Assembly: GCF_000412695.1 (NCBI RefSeq)
Contig: NC_021499.1
Coordinates: forward strand, 4,526,001-4,590,000
DNA length: 64,000 nucleotides
Direction of reading: 5' to 3'
Source of the DNA: Pseudomonas resinovorans NBRC 106553
GTDB taxonomy: Bacteria; Pseudomonadota; Gammaproteobacteria; Pseudomonadales; Pseudomonadaceae
This document shows, one piece after another, positions 42,348-50,774 of this stretch. Under the pieces are notes generated by a model. That model made no database searches, was not told the DNA's origin, and worked only from the letters and a program-made list of their open reading frames with translations. Within the stretch, counting starts at the first letter, position 1. Each line of letters begins with the position of its first letter. Made by a program: the position numbers and the translations under genes.

Positions 42348-42677
42348 GATCATTCCTACAAACAGAAGTGAAGGGGGATCTGGCACTGACTGAAATTCAG
42401 CCAGCCTGCCGGCGAAACTTCCTACAAGACGGAATGAGAATGGTTGGTATTTGGAATATGCAATGCGTTTGCGTATCGGCAGCAAACGTGCACGCGTCTC
42501 ACTGCCCTGATTGCAAAGCCGTGACGCGCACATGACGCCCGCAGGCGTGGCGGTTAGAGCCCACGAGGCAAGCGGCGGGATGGAGGCCGCCGCCCAGGGC
42601 GGCGGTTACGGGGTTTTCCAGCGCCACCCGGGAGGGTTAAGGTGCACGGCTTGCAACCGGCAATTGGAGAGCCCTAG
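42348..42677. other. Gene-free 330-base spacer between receptor and HIT gene
   Basis: No credible gene. It contains the receptor's ribosome-binding region, the candidate Fur site (42433-42451), and the leader of the HIT gene. Nothing else stands out apart from a moderately AT-rich block near 42430-42475. Confidence 0.5.
42433..42451. promoter_or_regulatory. Candidate Fur-binding site upstream of the siderophore receptor
   Basis: AATGAGAATGGTTGGTATT: the left half (AATGAGAAT) is a perfect Fur half-site, the right half is poor. It lies 86-104 bases before the receptor start. Iron repression is expected for this gene class; the site itself is tentative. Confidence 0.5.
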
Positions 42678-43112
42678 ATGAGCCTGCACGGCAACTACGA
42701 TCCGCAGAACGTCTTCGCCCAGATCATTCGCGGCGAAGCCCCCTGCTACAAACTCTACGAAGACGACGACGTGCTCGCCTTCCTCGATATCTTCCCGCAG
42801 TCCTTCGGCCACACCCTGGTGATCCCCAAGCGCTCGGCCGCGCGCAATATCCTGGAGATCGAGGTCGACGCCCTGTCCAAGGTGATGGCGGTGGTGCAGC
42901 GCCTGACCCAGGTGCTGGTGGACGAACTGGCTCCGGCCGGGGTGCAGGTGGCGCAGTTCAACGGCGCGCCGGCGGGCCAGACCGTGTTCCATATCCATAT
43001 GCACATCGTGCCGCGCTTCGAAGGTGAAGCCCTGGGCATCCACGCCAGCAAGAAAGCCGATCCGAAGGACCTGGAAGCGCTGCAGGCGCGCCTGCTCAAG
43101 CACCTGCAATAG
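42678..43112 (+). CDS. HIT-family nucleotide-binding protein
   Basis: A 144-residue histidine-triad protein: N-terminal FAQIIRGEAPCYKLYEDDDVLAFLDIFP, GHTLVIPKRSA in the middle and the catalytic triad HIHMH at residues 105-109. HIT proteins hydrolyse nucleoside phosphoramidates or dinucleoside polyphosphates; the precise substrate is unknown. It starts 330 bases from the divergent receptor gene and is followed by a repeat region, so it is probably monocistronic. Confidence 0.92.
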   Translation: MSLHGNYDPQNVFAQIIRGEAPCYKLYEDDDVLAFLDIFPQSFGHTLVIPKRSAARNILEIEVDALSKVMAVVQRLTQVLVDELAPAGVQVAQFNGAPAGQTVFHIHMHIVPRFEGEALGIHASKKADPKDLEALQARLLKHLQ

Positions 43113-43140
43113 CGGTGGGTTCCGGGCTACGACGTGCTAC

Positions 43141-43206
43141 ATGCGCATTCATTCGCGGTGCGGGGCAACGGGCCTTGCGGCCCTTCGCGAATGAATTCGC
43201 TCCTAC
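43141..43206. repeat. Short REP doublet
   Basis: A shorter relative of the GGCGAAT class: GCATTCATTCGCG at one end and CGCGAATGAATTCGCTCCTAC at the other, around a GGGCCTTGCGGCCC hairpin. It follows the HIT gene. Confidence 0.75.
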
Positions 43207-43317
43207 GGCAAGAAGGCCGTGCCCTGTGTGACGCCGCGCTCGGTCCCACCCGACATTGCCGCAAATAGGTAGCCCGGATGCAATCTGGGGAAGGCCCCGC
43301 CCAGGGTCCCGGATCGC

Positions 43318-43813
43318 ATCCGGGCTACGAAACAGCGCTGCGCAACGAAGTACCGACAGCCAGCCCCCAGGTGCAAGTGGCATTGACGTAGGTTGGCGCC
43401 AAGCGCAGCGCGGCCCAACATCCGGGCTTCGCGAAACGCCCGGGCGTTGGGTTTCGCTGCGCTCTACCCAACCTACGATCTGCTCGAGCCGGGCTGCGGA
43501 ACAGCGCTGCGCAACGAGGTCCCGACAGCCAGCATCCAGGAGCAGGTGGGATCGACGTAGGTTGGCGCCAAGCGCAGCGCGGCCCAACATCCGGGCCTCG
43601 CGAAACGCCCCGGCGTTGGGTTTCGTTGCGCTCTACCCAACCTACGATCTGCTCGAGCCAGGCTACGGAACAGCGCTGCGCAACGAGCTCCCGACAGCCA
43701 GCCCCAGGAGCAGGTGGCATTGACGTAGGTTGGCGCCAAGCGCAGCGCGGCCCAACATCAGGGCTTCGCGAAACGCCCCGGCGTTGGGTTTCGCTGCGCT
43801 CTACCCAACCTAC
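43318..43813. repeat. Three-unit tandem array, period 168-169 bases
   Basis: The marker GTAGGTTGGCGCC recurs at 43388, 43557 and 43725. Each unit has a spacer half (GGAACAGCGCTGCGCAACGA ... GACAGCCAGC) and a REP-like half (GTAGGTTGG ... CCAACCTACGATCTG). Units differ by only a few bases. The REP-like half has inverted arms (AAGCGCAGCGCGGCCCAACA / TGTTGGG...). A related single dyad is at 27062. Confidence 0.85.
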
Positions 43814-43833
43814 GATCTGCGATAGCGGCCGAC

Positions 43834-44931
43834 TCAGGCCCCGGCCTGTTCATGGCGGTGCACCACCACCTGGTTCCGCCCCCTGGACTTGGCCTGGTAG
43901 AGGGCCTGGTCGGCGCAGCGGATCCAGTCTTCCAGCTCGTTCATGTCCGGGCGCCAGCTCGCCAGGCCGATGCTCAGCCCGACGTTGCCATTCTCGTCCC
44001 GGGCCACCCGCTCGCGCAGCCATTCCAGGGCGGTGCCGCCGCCATGCTCGGCGGTCATCGGCAGCAGCACGCAGAACTCGTCGCCGCCGTAGCGACCCAC
44101 CAGGTCGGTTTCCCGCAGGTCCGCGCACAGGGCCGTGCCCAGGCGCACCAGCAGTTCATCGCCGGCCAGGTGGCCCTGGCTGTCGTTGACCGCCTTGAAG
44201 TTATCCACATCGATCAGCGCCAGGCAGGACGGCCCGCCGCCGCGACGGCAGCGGAGGAATTCCTGCTGCGCCAGCTCGCTCCAGTAGCGCCGGTTGAACA
44301 CACCGGTGAGACTGTCGGTCTGGCTCAGGGTGCGCAGCTTGCGCCGGCTGCGGGCGACGCTCTGGGCCAGGTCGTAGAGGGTCGAGCCGATCACCAGCGG
44401 GTGCAGCACCATCATCGGCAGGCAGAACATCAGGTGCTGGAGGCTGATGGCGGCATGGAAGGAGAAGCCGAATACCGCCACCCCGGCGCCCACGCCCACC
44501 AACTGCGCCAACCAGCCGAGCGCGACGAAGCGGGTGCCGCCGGCCGCCACGTTGTTGGCCTGGAGCATGGCGAAGGCCACGCAGCTGGCCAGCGGGCTGA
44601 AGCCGGCGGCGGCGATCCAGAAGGTACCGGCGAAGGAGTCGAAGAGGATGTGCCAGCGCTCGAAGCGCACCGGTTCGCGATAGCGCAGGCTGAGCGCCAG
44701 GGCGATCCAGGGCCAGACGAAGACGAACAGCGCCAGCAGCACCCAGACCCAGACCGGCCGCTGCAGCTCCCACAGCGGCAGCGACAGGCAGAGCGCACCC
44801 ACCGGCAAACCCAGGGCCCTTGGCATCAGGGCGCGCCAGACGAACTGGCTGCGATTCTGGCCGTTCGCGGCGCGGCCTTGCTGACCTGGCGGATGCTCCG
44901 ACGGCTGCTGCAGCGCTGTTGGCCTGTCCAT
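43834..44931 (-). CDS. MASE2-type membrane diguanylate cyclase (GGDEF)
   Basis: A 365-residue inner-membrane enzyme: about five hydrophobic segments at 40-185 (MASE2-like sensor), then a GGDEF domain at about 200-360. The active-site loop is RYGGDEF (GGDEF at 282-286), and the product-inhibition I-site RETD is at 273-276, five residues before it. It should make cyclic di-GMP from two GTP and be feedback-inhibited. The ATG at 44931 has GGGAG upstream; a longer frame from 44997 adds a non-conserved lead. Confidence 0.92.
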   Translation of the reverse strand: MDRPTALQQPSEHPPGQQGRAANGQNRSQFVWRALMPRALGLPVGALCLSLPLWELQRPVWVWVLLALFVFVWPWIALALSLRYREPVRFERWHILFDSFAGTFWIAAAGFSPLASCVAFAMLQANNVAAGGTRFVALGWLAQLVGVGAGVAVFGFSFHAAISLQHLMFCLPMMVLHPLVIGSTLYDLAQSVARSRRKLRTLSQTDSLTGVFNRRYWSELAQQEFLRCRRGGGPSCLALIDVDNFKAVNDSQGHLAGDELLVRLGTALCADLRETDLVGRYGGDEFCVLLPMTAEHGGGTALEWLRERVARDENGNVGLSIGLASWRPDMNELEDWIRCADQALYQAKSRGRNQVVVHRHEQAGA

Positions 44932-45028
44932 GCACCGCTCCCTTTGCTGCGAAATCCGACTCCCGGCTATATAGCATGCGGCCATCATCCTGACCAAGGC
45001 GGGCGCCGGCCCGGAAAGCAGCGGCGGG

Positions 45029-45565
45029 TCAGGCGCCCTGGGCTTTCATGGCCTCCAGCCAGGCCGCTTCCAGGCGCTTCTGCTCCGGTTCCAGGCCCTG
45101 GGCCTCCATCGCTTCGCGATGCTGGTCGATCTCGCGCACCATCTGGCTGTGGTCGGCGCTGTTGCCGTCGAGCTGGTGCATCTGGGTCAGCGCCAGGTGG
45201 TAGAAGCGCAGCAGCTTCATGGCCGTCGGATCGCCAGCGGCCACACCCGCCTTGACCTTGTGCATGACGTTGCCGATGCGCATCAGGCTGCGTTTGAGCT
45301 GCCAGCCATAGACCGCCGGCGCCATCCAGGGACGCGGCCAGAACTGCAGCCGTACCACGGCCACGGTAATGGCCAGGCCCGCCAGTACGCCGATCAGGTT
45401 CCAGCGGAAGTTGTCGCCGCCCGGGCTGCCGAACAGCTGCACGCTGAGGGTGGAGAACAGCATGGCCATGGCGATGAACAGGCCGGCGACGATCAGGGTG
45501 ATGCGCCGGGTCTGCCGGCGATACAGCTCGGGGTCCATGGGACGGATTTCAAAGAGTGCGCTCAT
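45029..45565 (-). CDS. DUF3087-family membrane protein
   Basis: A 178-residue protein with two transmembrane segments (about 25-45 and 57-77) and a cytoplasmic tail (LKRSLMRIGNVMHKV, MKLLRFYHLALTQMHQLDGNSAD). It belongs to DUF3087, of unknown function, and is found beside hrpA in P. aeruginosa as I recall. The ATG overlaps the hrpA stop by one base (45563-45567), so it is translated with hrpA. Confidence 0.85.
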   Translation of the reverse strand: MSALFEIRPMDPELYRRQTRRITLIVAGLFIAMAMLFSTLSVQLFGSPGGDNFRWNLIGVLAGLAITVAVVRLQFWPRPWMAPAVYGWQLKRSLMRIGNVMHKVKAGVAAGDPTAMKLLRFYHLALTQMHQLDGNSADHSQMVREIDQHREAMEAQGLEPEQKRLEAAWLEAMKAQGA

Positions 45566-48500
45566 CAGGCTTCCACTTGGCTCCATTGCTTGTTCAGGCG
45601 CTTGTCGGATACCGCCATGCGCGTACCGAGCTGCTGGGCGAACAGCGACACGCGGTACTCCTCCAGCATCCAGCGGTAGAGCACCAGCTCCGGATCGCGC
45701 TTGCCTTCCTGGGCATGCTTGGCCAGGCGCGCCTGGTATTGCTCCCAGTAGCCGGCCAGCTCGCCCGACCAGACACGGTCGCGCTGCAACTGCGCGGCGA
45801 TCTTGTCGAAACGCTGCTCGATGGCCTTGAGGTAGCGCGGCAGTTCCTTCAGCCATTCGGCCGGCGTCTCGCGGACGAAGCCCGGATAGACCAGGTTGCC
45901 CAACTGCGCCTTGATGTCGTTCAGGGCCACGGCCTGGGCCAGGTCGATGCGCCCCTTGAAGCGCTTCTGCAGGGCATGCCAGAGCTTGAGGATGTCCAGG
46001 GTCAGGCGCGCCAGGCGTTCGGCGTGCTCGGCCCAGGCGCCGCGCTTCTTCTCGGCCAGGGACGCCAGTGCCGCGCCATCGCGGGGCAGGCTGGCTTCAC
46101 CCTCGAGGATGCAGGCATCCAGGCTGGCCAGGAGGATGTCCTCCACCAGGGCGTCGACCCGCCCGAGGTCGCGGTACAGCAGGCCCAGCTCGGTCAGGCC
46201 CGGCAGCTTGCCGCGGAGGAACTTGGCGGTATCGGCCAGTTGCTGCAGCAGCAGGCGTTGCAGGGCACGGCGATGCTGCCAGTCGGCCTCGGCCTGGGTC
46301 GGGAAGCGGCTTTCCTTGACCGCCCCGCCCTCCTCCACCAGCGCCGGGTAGACGGTCATGGATAGGCCGGCGACCTTCTGCTGGGTGCTCGCCGCCACCT
46401 GGGCGAAGCCCTTGGCCTCTACCGGTTTCTGTTCCTTCTGCGCCTGGGGGATGGCCAGCGCGGCCTGGCTGGCCTCGGCGAAGCGCGCGGTGATCTCGGC
46501 CAGGTCGCGGCCTTCGCCGAGGAACTTGCCGCGGGCGTCCACCACTTCCAGGTTCATCTTCAGGTGGCCTTCGAGCTGGGCGGCGGCCTCGCTCCAGGCC
46601 TCCTCGGGCACGCGGGCACCGGTCATGCGCTGCAGCTCGCGACCGAGGTTCTCGGGCAGCGAACCCTGGGCGAACGCCAGCTTGTCCAGCGCCGCCTTGA
46701 CGAAGTCCGGCACCGGCACGAAGTTCTTGCGGATCGCCTTGGGCAGGTTGCGCACCAGGGCCACGCACTTGGTTTCCAGCAGGCCCGGCACCAGCCACTC
46801 GAGGCGCTCGGCCGGCAGTTGCGGCAGCAGTGGCGCGGGCACCCGCAGGGTCACGCCGTCGCGCGGGTGGCCCGGCTCGAAGTGATAGCTCAGCGGCAGT
46901 TGCAGGTCGCCCAGACGCAGGGTGTCCGGGTACTGCGCGGCGGTGACCTCGCTGGCCTCGCGGGCCAGCACGTCTTCTTCGCGCATGATCAGCAGGTTGG
47001 GGTTCTGCGCCCGTTCGCGCTCGTACCACTTCTCGAAGCTGGCGGTCTGGTAGATGTCCGCCGGCAGGCGCGCCGCGTAGTAGGCGAAGAGGGTTTCCTC
47101 ATCGGCCAGGATGTCGCGGCGGCGTGCCTTGGCTTCCAGTTCGTCGAGCCGTTCCAGCAACTGGCGGTTGGCCGTGAGGCATTTCGCCTTGCTGTGGATT
47201 TCGCCGCGCACCAGGCCTTCGCGGATGAACAGCTCGCGGGCCACCTCCGGCTCGATGGGGCCGTAGTGCACGGCGCGGCGGCCGACGATGATCAGGCCGT
47301 AGAGGGTGATCTGCTCGAAGGCCACCACCTGGCCACGGCGTTTCTCCCAGTGGGGTTCGAGGTAGTTCTTCTTCACCAGGTGGCCGGCCAGGGGCTCCAG
47401 CCAGTCGGGGTCGATCTTCGCCACCATGCGCGCGAACAGCTTGGTGGTTTCCACCAGTTCGGCGGTCATCAGCCACTGTGGGCGCTTCTTGGCGATGGCC
47501 GTGCCGGGATGGATCCAGAAGCGCCGCTGGCGCGCGCCGAGGTAGTCGCCCTCCTCGGTCTTCTGGCCGATCTGGCTGAGCAGGCCGCAGAGGACCGCCT
47601 TGTGCACCTTGGCGTAGTCGATGTTGCGCGCCTGCTGCTCGGCCTTGGCGGCGGCATCGCGCGGAGCTTCGGCGGCGTTGCTCTTCGCAGGATGGCGCTG
47701 AGCGGAGCGCCGCCCGTCCCCTCCCTCGGGCGTGTCCTTGCTCCGCTCCGGGAACAGTTTCAGTTCGCGGCAGATCAGCACCAGCTGGCGGTGGGCGTCG
47801 CGCCACTCGCGCAGGCGCAGGTAGTTGAGGAAGTTCTTCCGGCACCAGTTGCGCAGGGCGTTGGAGCCGAGCGCCTGGCGTTGCTCCTCGAAGCCGCGCC
47901 AGAGGTTGATCAGCGCGGCGAAGTCGGAATCCACGTCCTTCCACTGGGCGTGGGCCTGGTCGGCGGCCTGCTGGCGGTCCATGGGCCGCTCGCGCGGGTC
48001 CTGCACCGACAGCGCGGCGGTGATCACCAGCACTTCGTCGAGGCTGCCCTGGCGCGCGCCTTCCAGCACCATGCGGCCGAGGCGCGGGTCGATGGGCAGG
48101 CGCGCCAGCTGGCGACCGATGGGGGTGAGCTGGCTCTCGCGGTTCACCGCCGAGAGTTCCTGCAGCAGGGTGAAGCCGTCCTTGATCGCCTTGCCATCCG
48201 GCGGTTCGATGAAGGGGAAGGCCTCGATGTCGCCCAGGCGCAGGTGGAGCATCTGCAGGATCACCGCCGCCAGGTTGGTGCGCAGGATCTCCGGATCGGT
48301 GAAGGTCGGCCGGGAGATGAAGTCCTCTTCGCTGTAGAGGCGCACGCAGATACCCGGTTCGACCCGGCCACAGCGGCCCTTGCGCTGGTTGGCGCTGGCC
48401 TGGGACACGGCTTCCACCGGCAGGCGCTGGACCTTGGCGCGGTAGCTGTAGCGGCTGATGCGCGCGGTGCCGCTGTCGATCACATAGCGGATGCCCGGCA

Positions 48501-49590
48501 CCGTCAGCGAGGTTTCGGCGACGTTGGTGGACAGCACTATCTTGCGCCCCGGCATGGGCGCGAAGATCTTCTGCTGCTCGGCCGGCGTCAGGCGTGCATA
48601 GAGCGGCAGGACCTCGGTGTGGCGCAGGTTGGCCTTGCGCAGCACCTCGGCGCAGTCGCGGATTTCCCGCTCGCCGGGGAGGAACACCAGCACGTCGCCA
48701 GGGCGCTTGCCCACCTCGCGCTCATGGGCGGCGATCTCGTCCAGGGCGCGGAGGATGCCCTGGTCCACGGAAAGGTCGTCGAACAGCGCCTCGCCGTCCT
48801 CGTCCACCTCGGCGGCCAGCGGCCGGTACCAGGTGTCCACCGGGTAGGTGCGGCCGGAGACCTCGATGATCGGCGCGTCACCGAAGTGCTTCGAGAAACG
48901 CTCCAGGTCGATGGTCGCCGAGGTGATGATCAGCTTGAGATCGGGGCGGCGCGGCAGCAGGGTCTTGAGGTAGCCCAGCAGGAAGTCGATGTTCAGGCTG
49001 CGCTCGTGGGCCTCGTCGACGATGATCGTGTCGTAGCGTTCGAGGAAACGGTCGTGCTGGGTCTCGGCCAGCAGGATGCCGTCGGTCATCAGCTTGATCA
49101 GGCTGCGTTCGTTGGACTGGTCCTCGAAGCGCACCTGGTAGCCCACCAGCTCGCCCAGGGGCGTACCGATCTCTTCCGCCACCCGCGTGGCCACGCTGCG
49201 CGCCGCCAGTCGGCGCGGCTGGGTGTGGCCGATGAGGCCATGGGTACCCCGGCCGATCTCCAGGCAGATCTTCGGCAGCTGGGTGGTCTTGCCCGAGCCG
49301 GTCTCGCCAGCGATCACCAGCACCTGGTGCTTCGCCAGCGCCGCCTTGATCTCGTCGCGCTTGGCGGCGATGGGCAGGGCGTCGTCGTAGCGCATCACCG
49401 GCACGCTGGCGCGGCGCGCCTCGACCCGCGCGATCGAGGCCTGGAAACGCTCGGCCCACTGCGCCAGCTTGCCCGCGTCGGGGTGCTTGTGCAGCTCGTG
49501 GAGCTGCCGGCGCAGGCGATGGCGGTCGGCGCCCATGGCCTGGTCGATGCGTTGCAGGAGTTGTTCGGGGCTGGGGGATTGCTCGCTCAT
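45565..49590 (-). CDS. hrpA: ATP-dependent RNA helicase HrpA
   Basis: A 1341-residue DEAH-box helicase. Motif I is GETGSGKT at residues 95-102 and the DEAH box lies in VDEAHERS, followed by the SATI motif (TSATIDLERFSKHF). Motif VI is QRKGRCGRV. A helicase-associated domain and a long C-terminal DUF3418 region complete the HrpA layout and length. It acts on RNA or ribosome/mRNA complexes in the cytoplasm. The ATG at 49590 (MSEQSPSPEQ) is used; the frame extends to 49659 but without family support. Confidence 0.95.
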   Translation of the reverse strand: MSEQSPSPEQLLQRIDQAMGADRHRLRRQLHELHKHPDAGKLAQWAERFQASIARVEARRASVPVMRYDDALPIAAKRDEIKAALAKHQVLVIAGETGSGKTTQLPKICLEIGRGTHGLIGHTQPRRLAARSVATRVAEEIGTPLGELVGYQVRFEDQSNERSLIKLMTDGILLAETQHDRFLERYDTIIVDEAHERSLNIDFLLGYLKTLLPRRPDLKLIITSATIDLERFSKHFGDAPIIEVSGRTYPVDTWYRPLAAEVDEDGEALFDDLSVDQGILRALDEIAAHEREVGKRPGDVLVFLPGEREIRDCAEVLRKANLRHTEVLPLYARLTPAEQQKIFAPMPGRKIVLSTNVAETSLTVPGIRYVIDSGTARISRYSYRAKVQRLPVEAVSQASANQRKGRCGRVEPGICVRLYSEEDFISRPTFTDPEILRTNLAAVILQMLHLRLGDIEAFPFIEPPDGKAIKDGFTLLQELSAVNRESQLTPIGRQLARLPIDPRLGRMVLEGARQGSLDEVLVITAALSVQDPRERPMDRQQAADQAHAQWKDVDSDFAALINLWRGFEEQRQALGSNALRNWCRKNFLNYLRLREWRDAHRQLVLICRELKLFPERSKDTPEGGDGRRSAQRHPAKSNAAEAPRDAAAKAEQQARNIDYAKVHKAVLCGLLSQIGQKTEEGDYLGARQRRFWIHPGTAIAKKRPQWLMTAELVETTKLFARMVAKIDPDWLEPLAGHLVKKNYLEPHWEKRRGQVVAFEQITLYGLIIVGRRAVHYGPIEPEVARELFIREGLVRGEIHSKAKCLTANRQLLERLDELEAKARRRDILADEETLFAYYAARLPADIYQTASFEKWYERERAQNPNLLIMREEDVLAREASEVTAAQYPDTLRLGDLQLPLSYHFEPGHPRDGVTLRVPAPLLPQLPAERLEWLVPGLLETKCVALVRNLPKAIRKNFVPVPDFVKAALDKLAFAQGSLPENLGRELQRMTGARVPEEAWSEAAAQLEGHLKMNLEVVDARGKFLGEGRDLAEITARFAEASQAALAIPQAQKEQKPVEAKGFAQVAASTQQKVAGLSMTVYPALVEEGGAVKESRFPTQAEADWQHRRALQRLLLQQLADTAKFLRGKLPGLTELGLLYRDLGRVDALVEDILLASLDACILEGEASLPRDGAALASLAEKKRGAWAEHAERLARLTLDILKLWHALQKRFKGRIDLAQAVALNDIKAQLGNLVYPGFVRETPAEWLKELPRYLKAIEQRFDKIAAQLQRDRVWSGELAGYWEQYQARLAKHAQEGKRDPELVLYRWMLEEYRVSLFAQQLGTRMAVSDKRLNKQWSQVEA

Positions 49591-49699
49591 CGGGTCCGCT
49601 GATTCTGCTGTCGTTTTCGCCAAGGGCGGAATTGTCGCAGACAAGGGCGGCCGTGGCACCTTTGCGTGGCTTTGGGGCGACGGGAGCGGCCAGGACCCT

Positions 49700-50761
49700 T
49701 CAGTTGGTCCTGGCGATGGTGGCGTCGGCGCTGCCGGTGTCGATGCTCGCCTCCACCGACATGCCCACCCGCAGCTGGCCCAGCAGCGACTGGCCGGGGT
49801 CCAGCACCACCTTCACCGGGATGCGCTGCACCACCTTGGTGAAGTTGCCGGTGGCGTTGGCCGGCGCGATGGCGGCGAAGGCCACGCCGGTGGCCGGGGC
49901 GATGCTTTGCACATGGCCGCGCAGGGACTCGCCGGGGAAGGTATCCACCGTCACCCGCACGGCCTGGCCCGGGCGCACGTGGGTGAGCTGGGTTTCCTGG
50001 AAGTTGGCCACCACGTAGGCGCGGTCCAGCGGCACCACCGCCAGGAGCGCGTCGCCGGGTTTGACGAAGGCGCCGACGCGCACGGCGCGACGCCCGACCA
50101 TGCCATCGATGGGGGCGTGCAGTTCGGTATGGGAAAGATCCAGCTCGGCCTGGCGCAGCCCGGCCTGGGCGTTATCCAGCGCTGCCTGGGCGGCGTCGCG
50201 CTCGGCGCCGAGGATGTCGGTCTGCTTGCGCGTGGCCAGCAGGGCGGCACTGTGCTCGGCCTGACGCGCCCGCACGGTGTCGAAGCGGCTGCGGGCCAGC
50301 TGGGCGTTCTGCAAGGTACCGGCACCGCGATGCACCAGCTTTTCGTGACGCGCCAGTTCGTGCTGCGCAAAGACGATCTCCGCGCGGTCGGCCTCCAGCG
50401 TCGCCTGGGCCTGCTCGATCAGGGACGCCTGCCGCTCCAGGGTGGCCGTGGCGTTGTCCAGTTGCGCCCGGGCACTGGCGACCTTGGCCCGGGCCCCCTC
50501 CAGGGCGGCACGGTAGTCGCGGTCGTCGATCCGGGCGAGCACTTGCCCGGCCTTCACCACCTGGTTGTCCTCCACCAGCACTTCATGGATGAAGCCGGGC
50601 ACCTTGGGCGCAGCCAGGGTGAAGTCGGCATGGACGTAGGCGTCGTTGGTGTACTGGTCGGCGCTGTCATCCAGCAGATGCCAGGCGCCCCAGGCCAGCA
50701 GGCCGACGCCCACCAGCAGAGCAGCCGGGATGACAGGTTTGAGAATGCGTGCGTGGTTCAT
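49700..50761 (-). CDS. HlyD/EmrA-type membrane fusion protein
   Basis: A 353-residue periplasmic adaptor with one N-terminal membrane segment (about 10-29), a biotinyl-lipoyl half (AAPKVPGFIHEVLVEDNQVVKAGQVL), a long coiled-coil hairpin (about 80-200), the second lipoyl half (SHTELHAPIDGMVGRRAVRVGAFVKPGD) and a beta-barrel end. It pairs with the DHA2 exporter gene 14 bases upstream to form an EmrAB-like pump. The outer-membrane channel is not encoded here. Substrates are unknown, probably hydrophobic or weak-acid compounds. Confidence 0.9.
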   Translation of the reverse strand: MNHARILKPVIPAALLVGVGLLAWGAWHLLDDSADQYTNDAYVHADFTLAAPKVPGFIHEVLVEDNQVVKAGQVLARIDDRDYRAALEGARAKVASARAQLDNATATLERQASLIEQAQATLEADRAEIVFAQHELARHEKLVHRGAGTLQNAQLARSRFDTVRARQAEHSAALLATRKQTDILGAERDAAQAALDNAQAGLRQAELDLSHTELHAPIDGMVGRRAVRVGAFVKPGDALLAVVPLDRAYVVANFQETQLTHVRPGQAVRVTVDTFPGESLRGHVQSIAPATGVAFAAIAPANATGNFTKVVQRIPVKVVLDPGQSLLGQLRVGMSVEASIDTGSADATIARTN

Positions 50762-50774
50762 GATGGGGCTCCGT

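Larger units (their letters stand above)
43113..43833. other. Gene-free 720-base repeat region
   Basis: No gene. In order: a REP doublet (43141-43206), a REP-like dyad (43269-43328, GTAGCCCGGATGCAATC...GGATCGCATCCGGGCTAC), and the 168-bp tandem array (43318-43813). Overlapping open frames here arise from the repeats. Confidence 0.8.

Noticed and set aside
43318..43813. CRISPR array
   Set aside because: The repeated unit is 168 bases with nearly identical content throughout; there are no short repeats with unique spacers and no cas genes.
46564..49602. 1012-codon + strand frame opposite hrpA
   Set aside because: Antisense to a conserved helicase, low-complexity His/Gln/Ala-rich translation, no domain. 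Long antisense frames are usual in such GC-rich genes.
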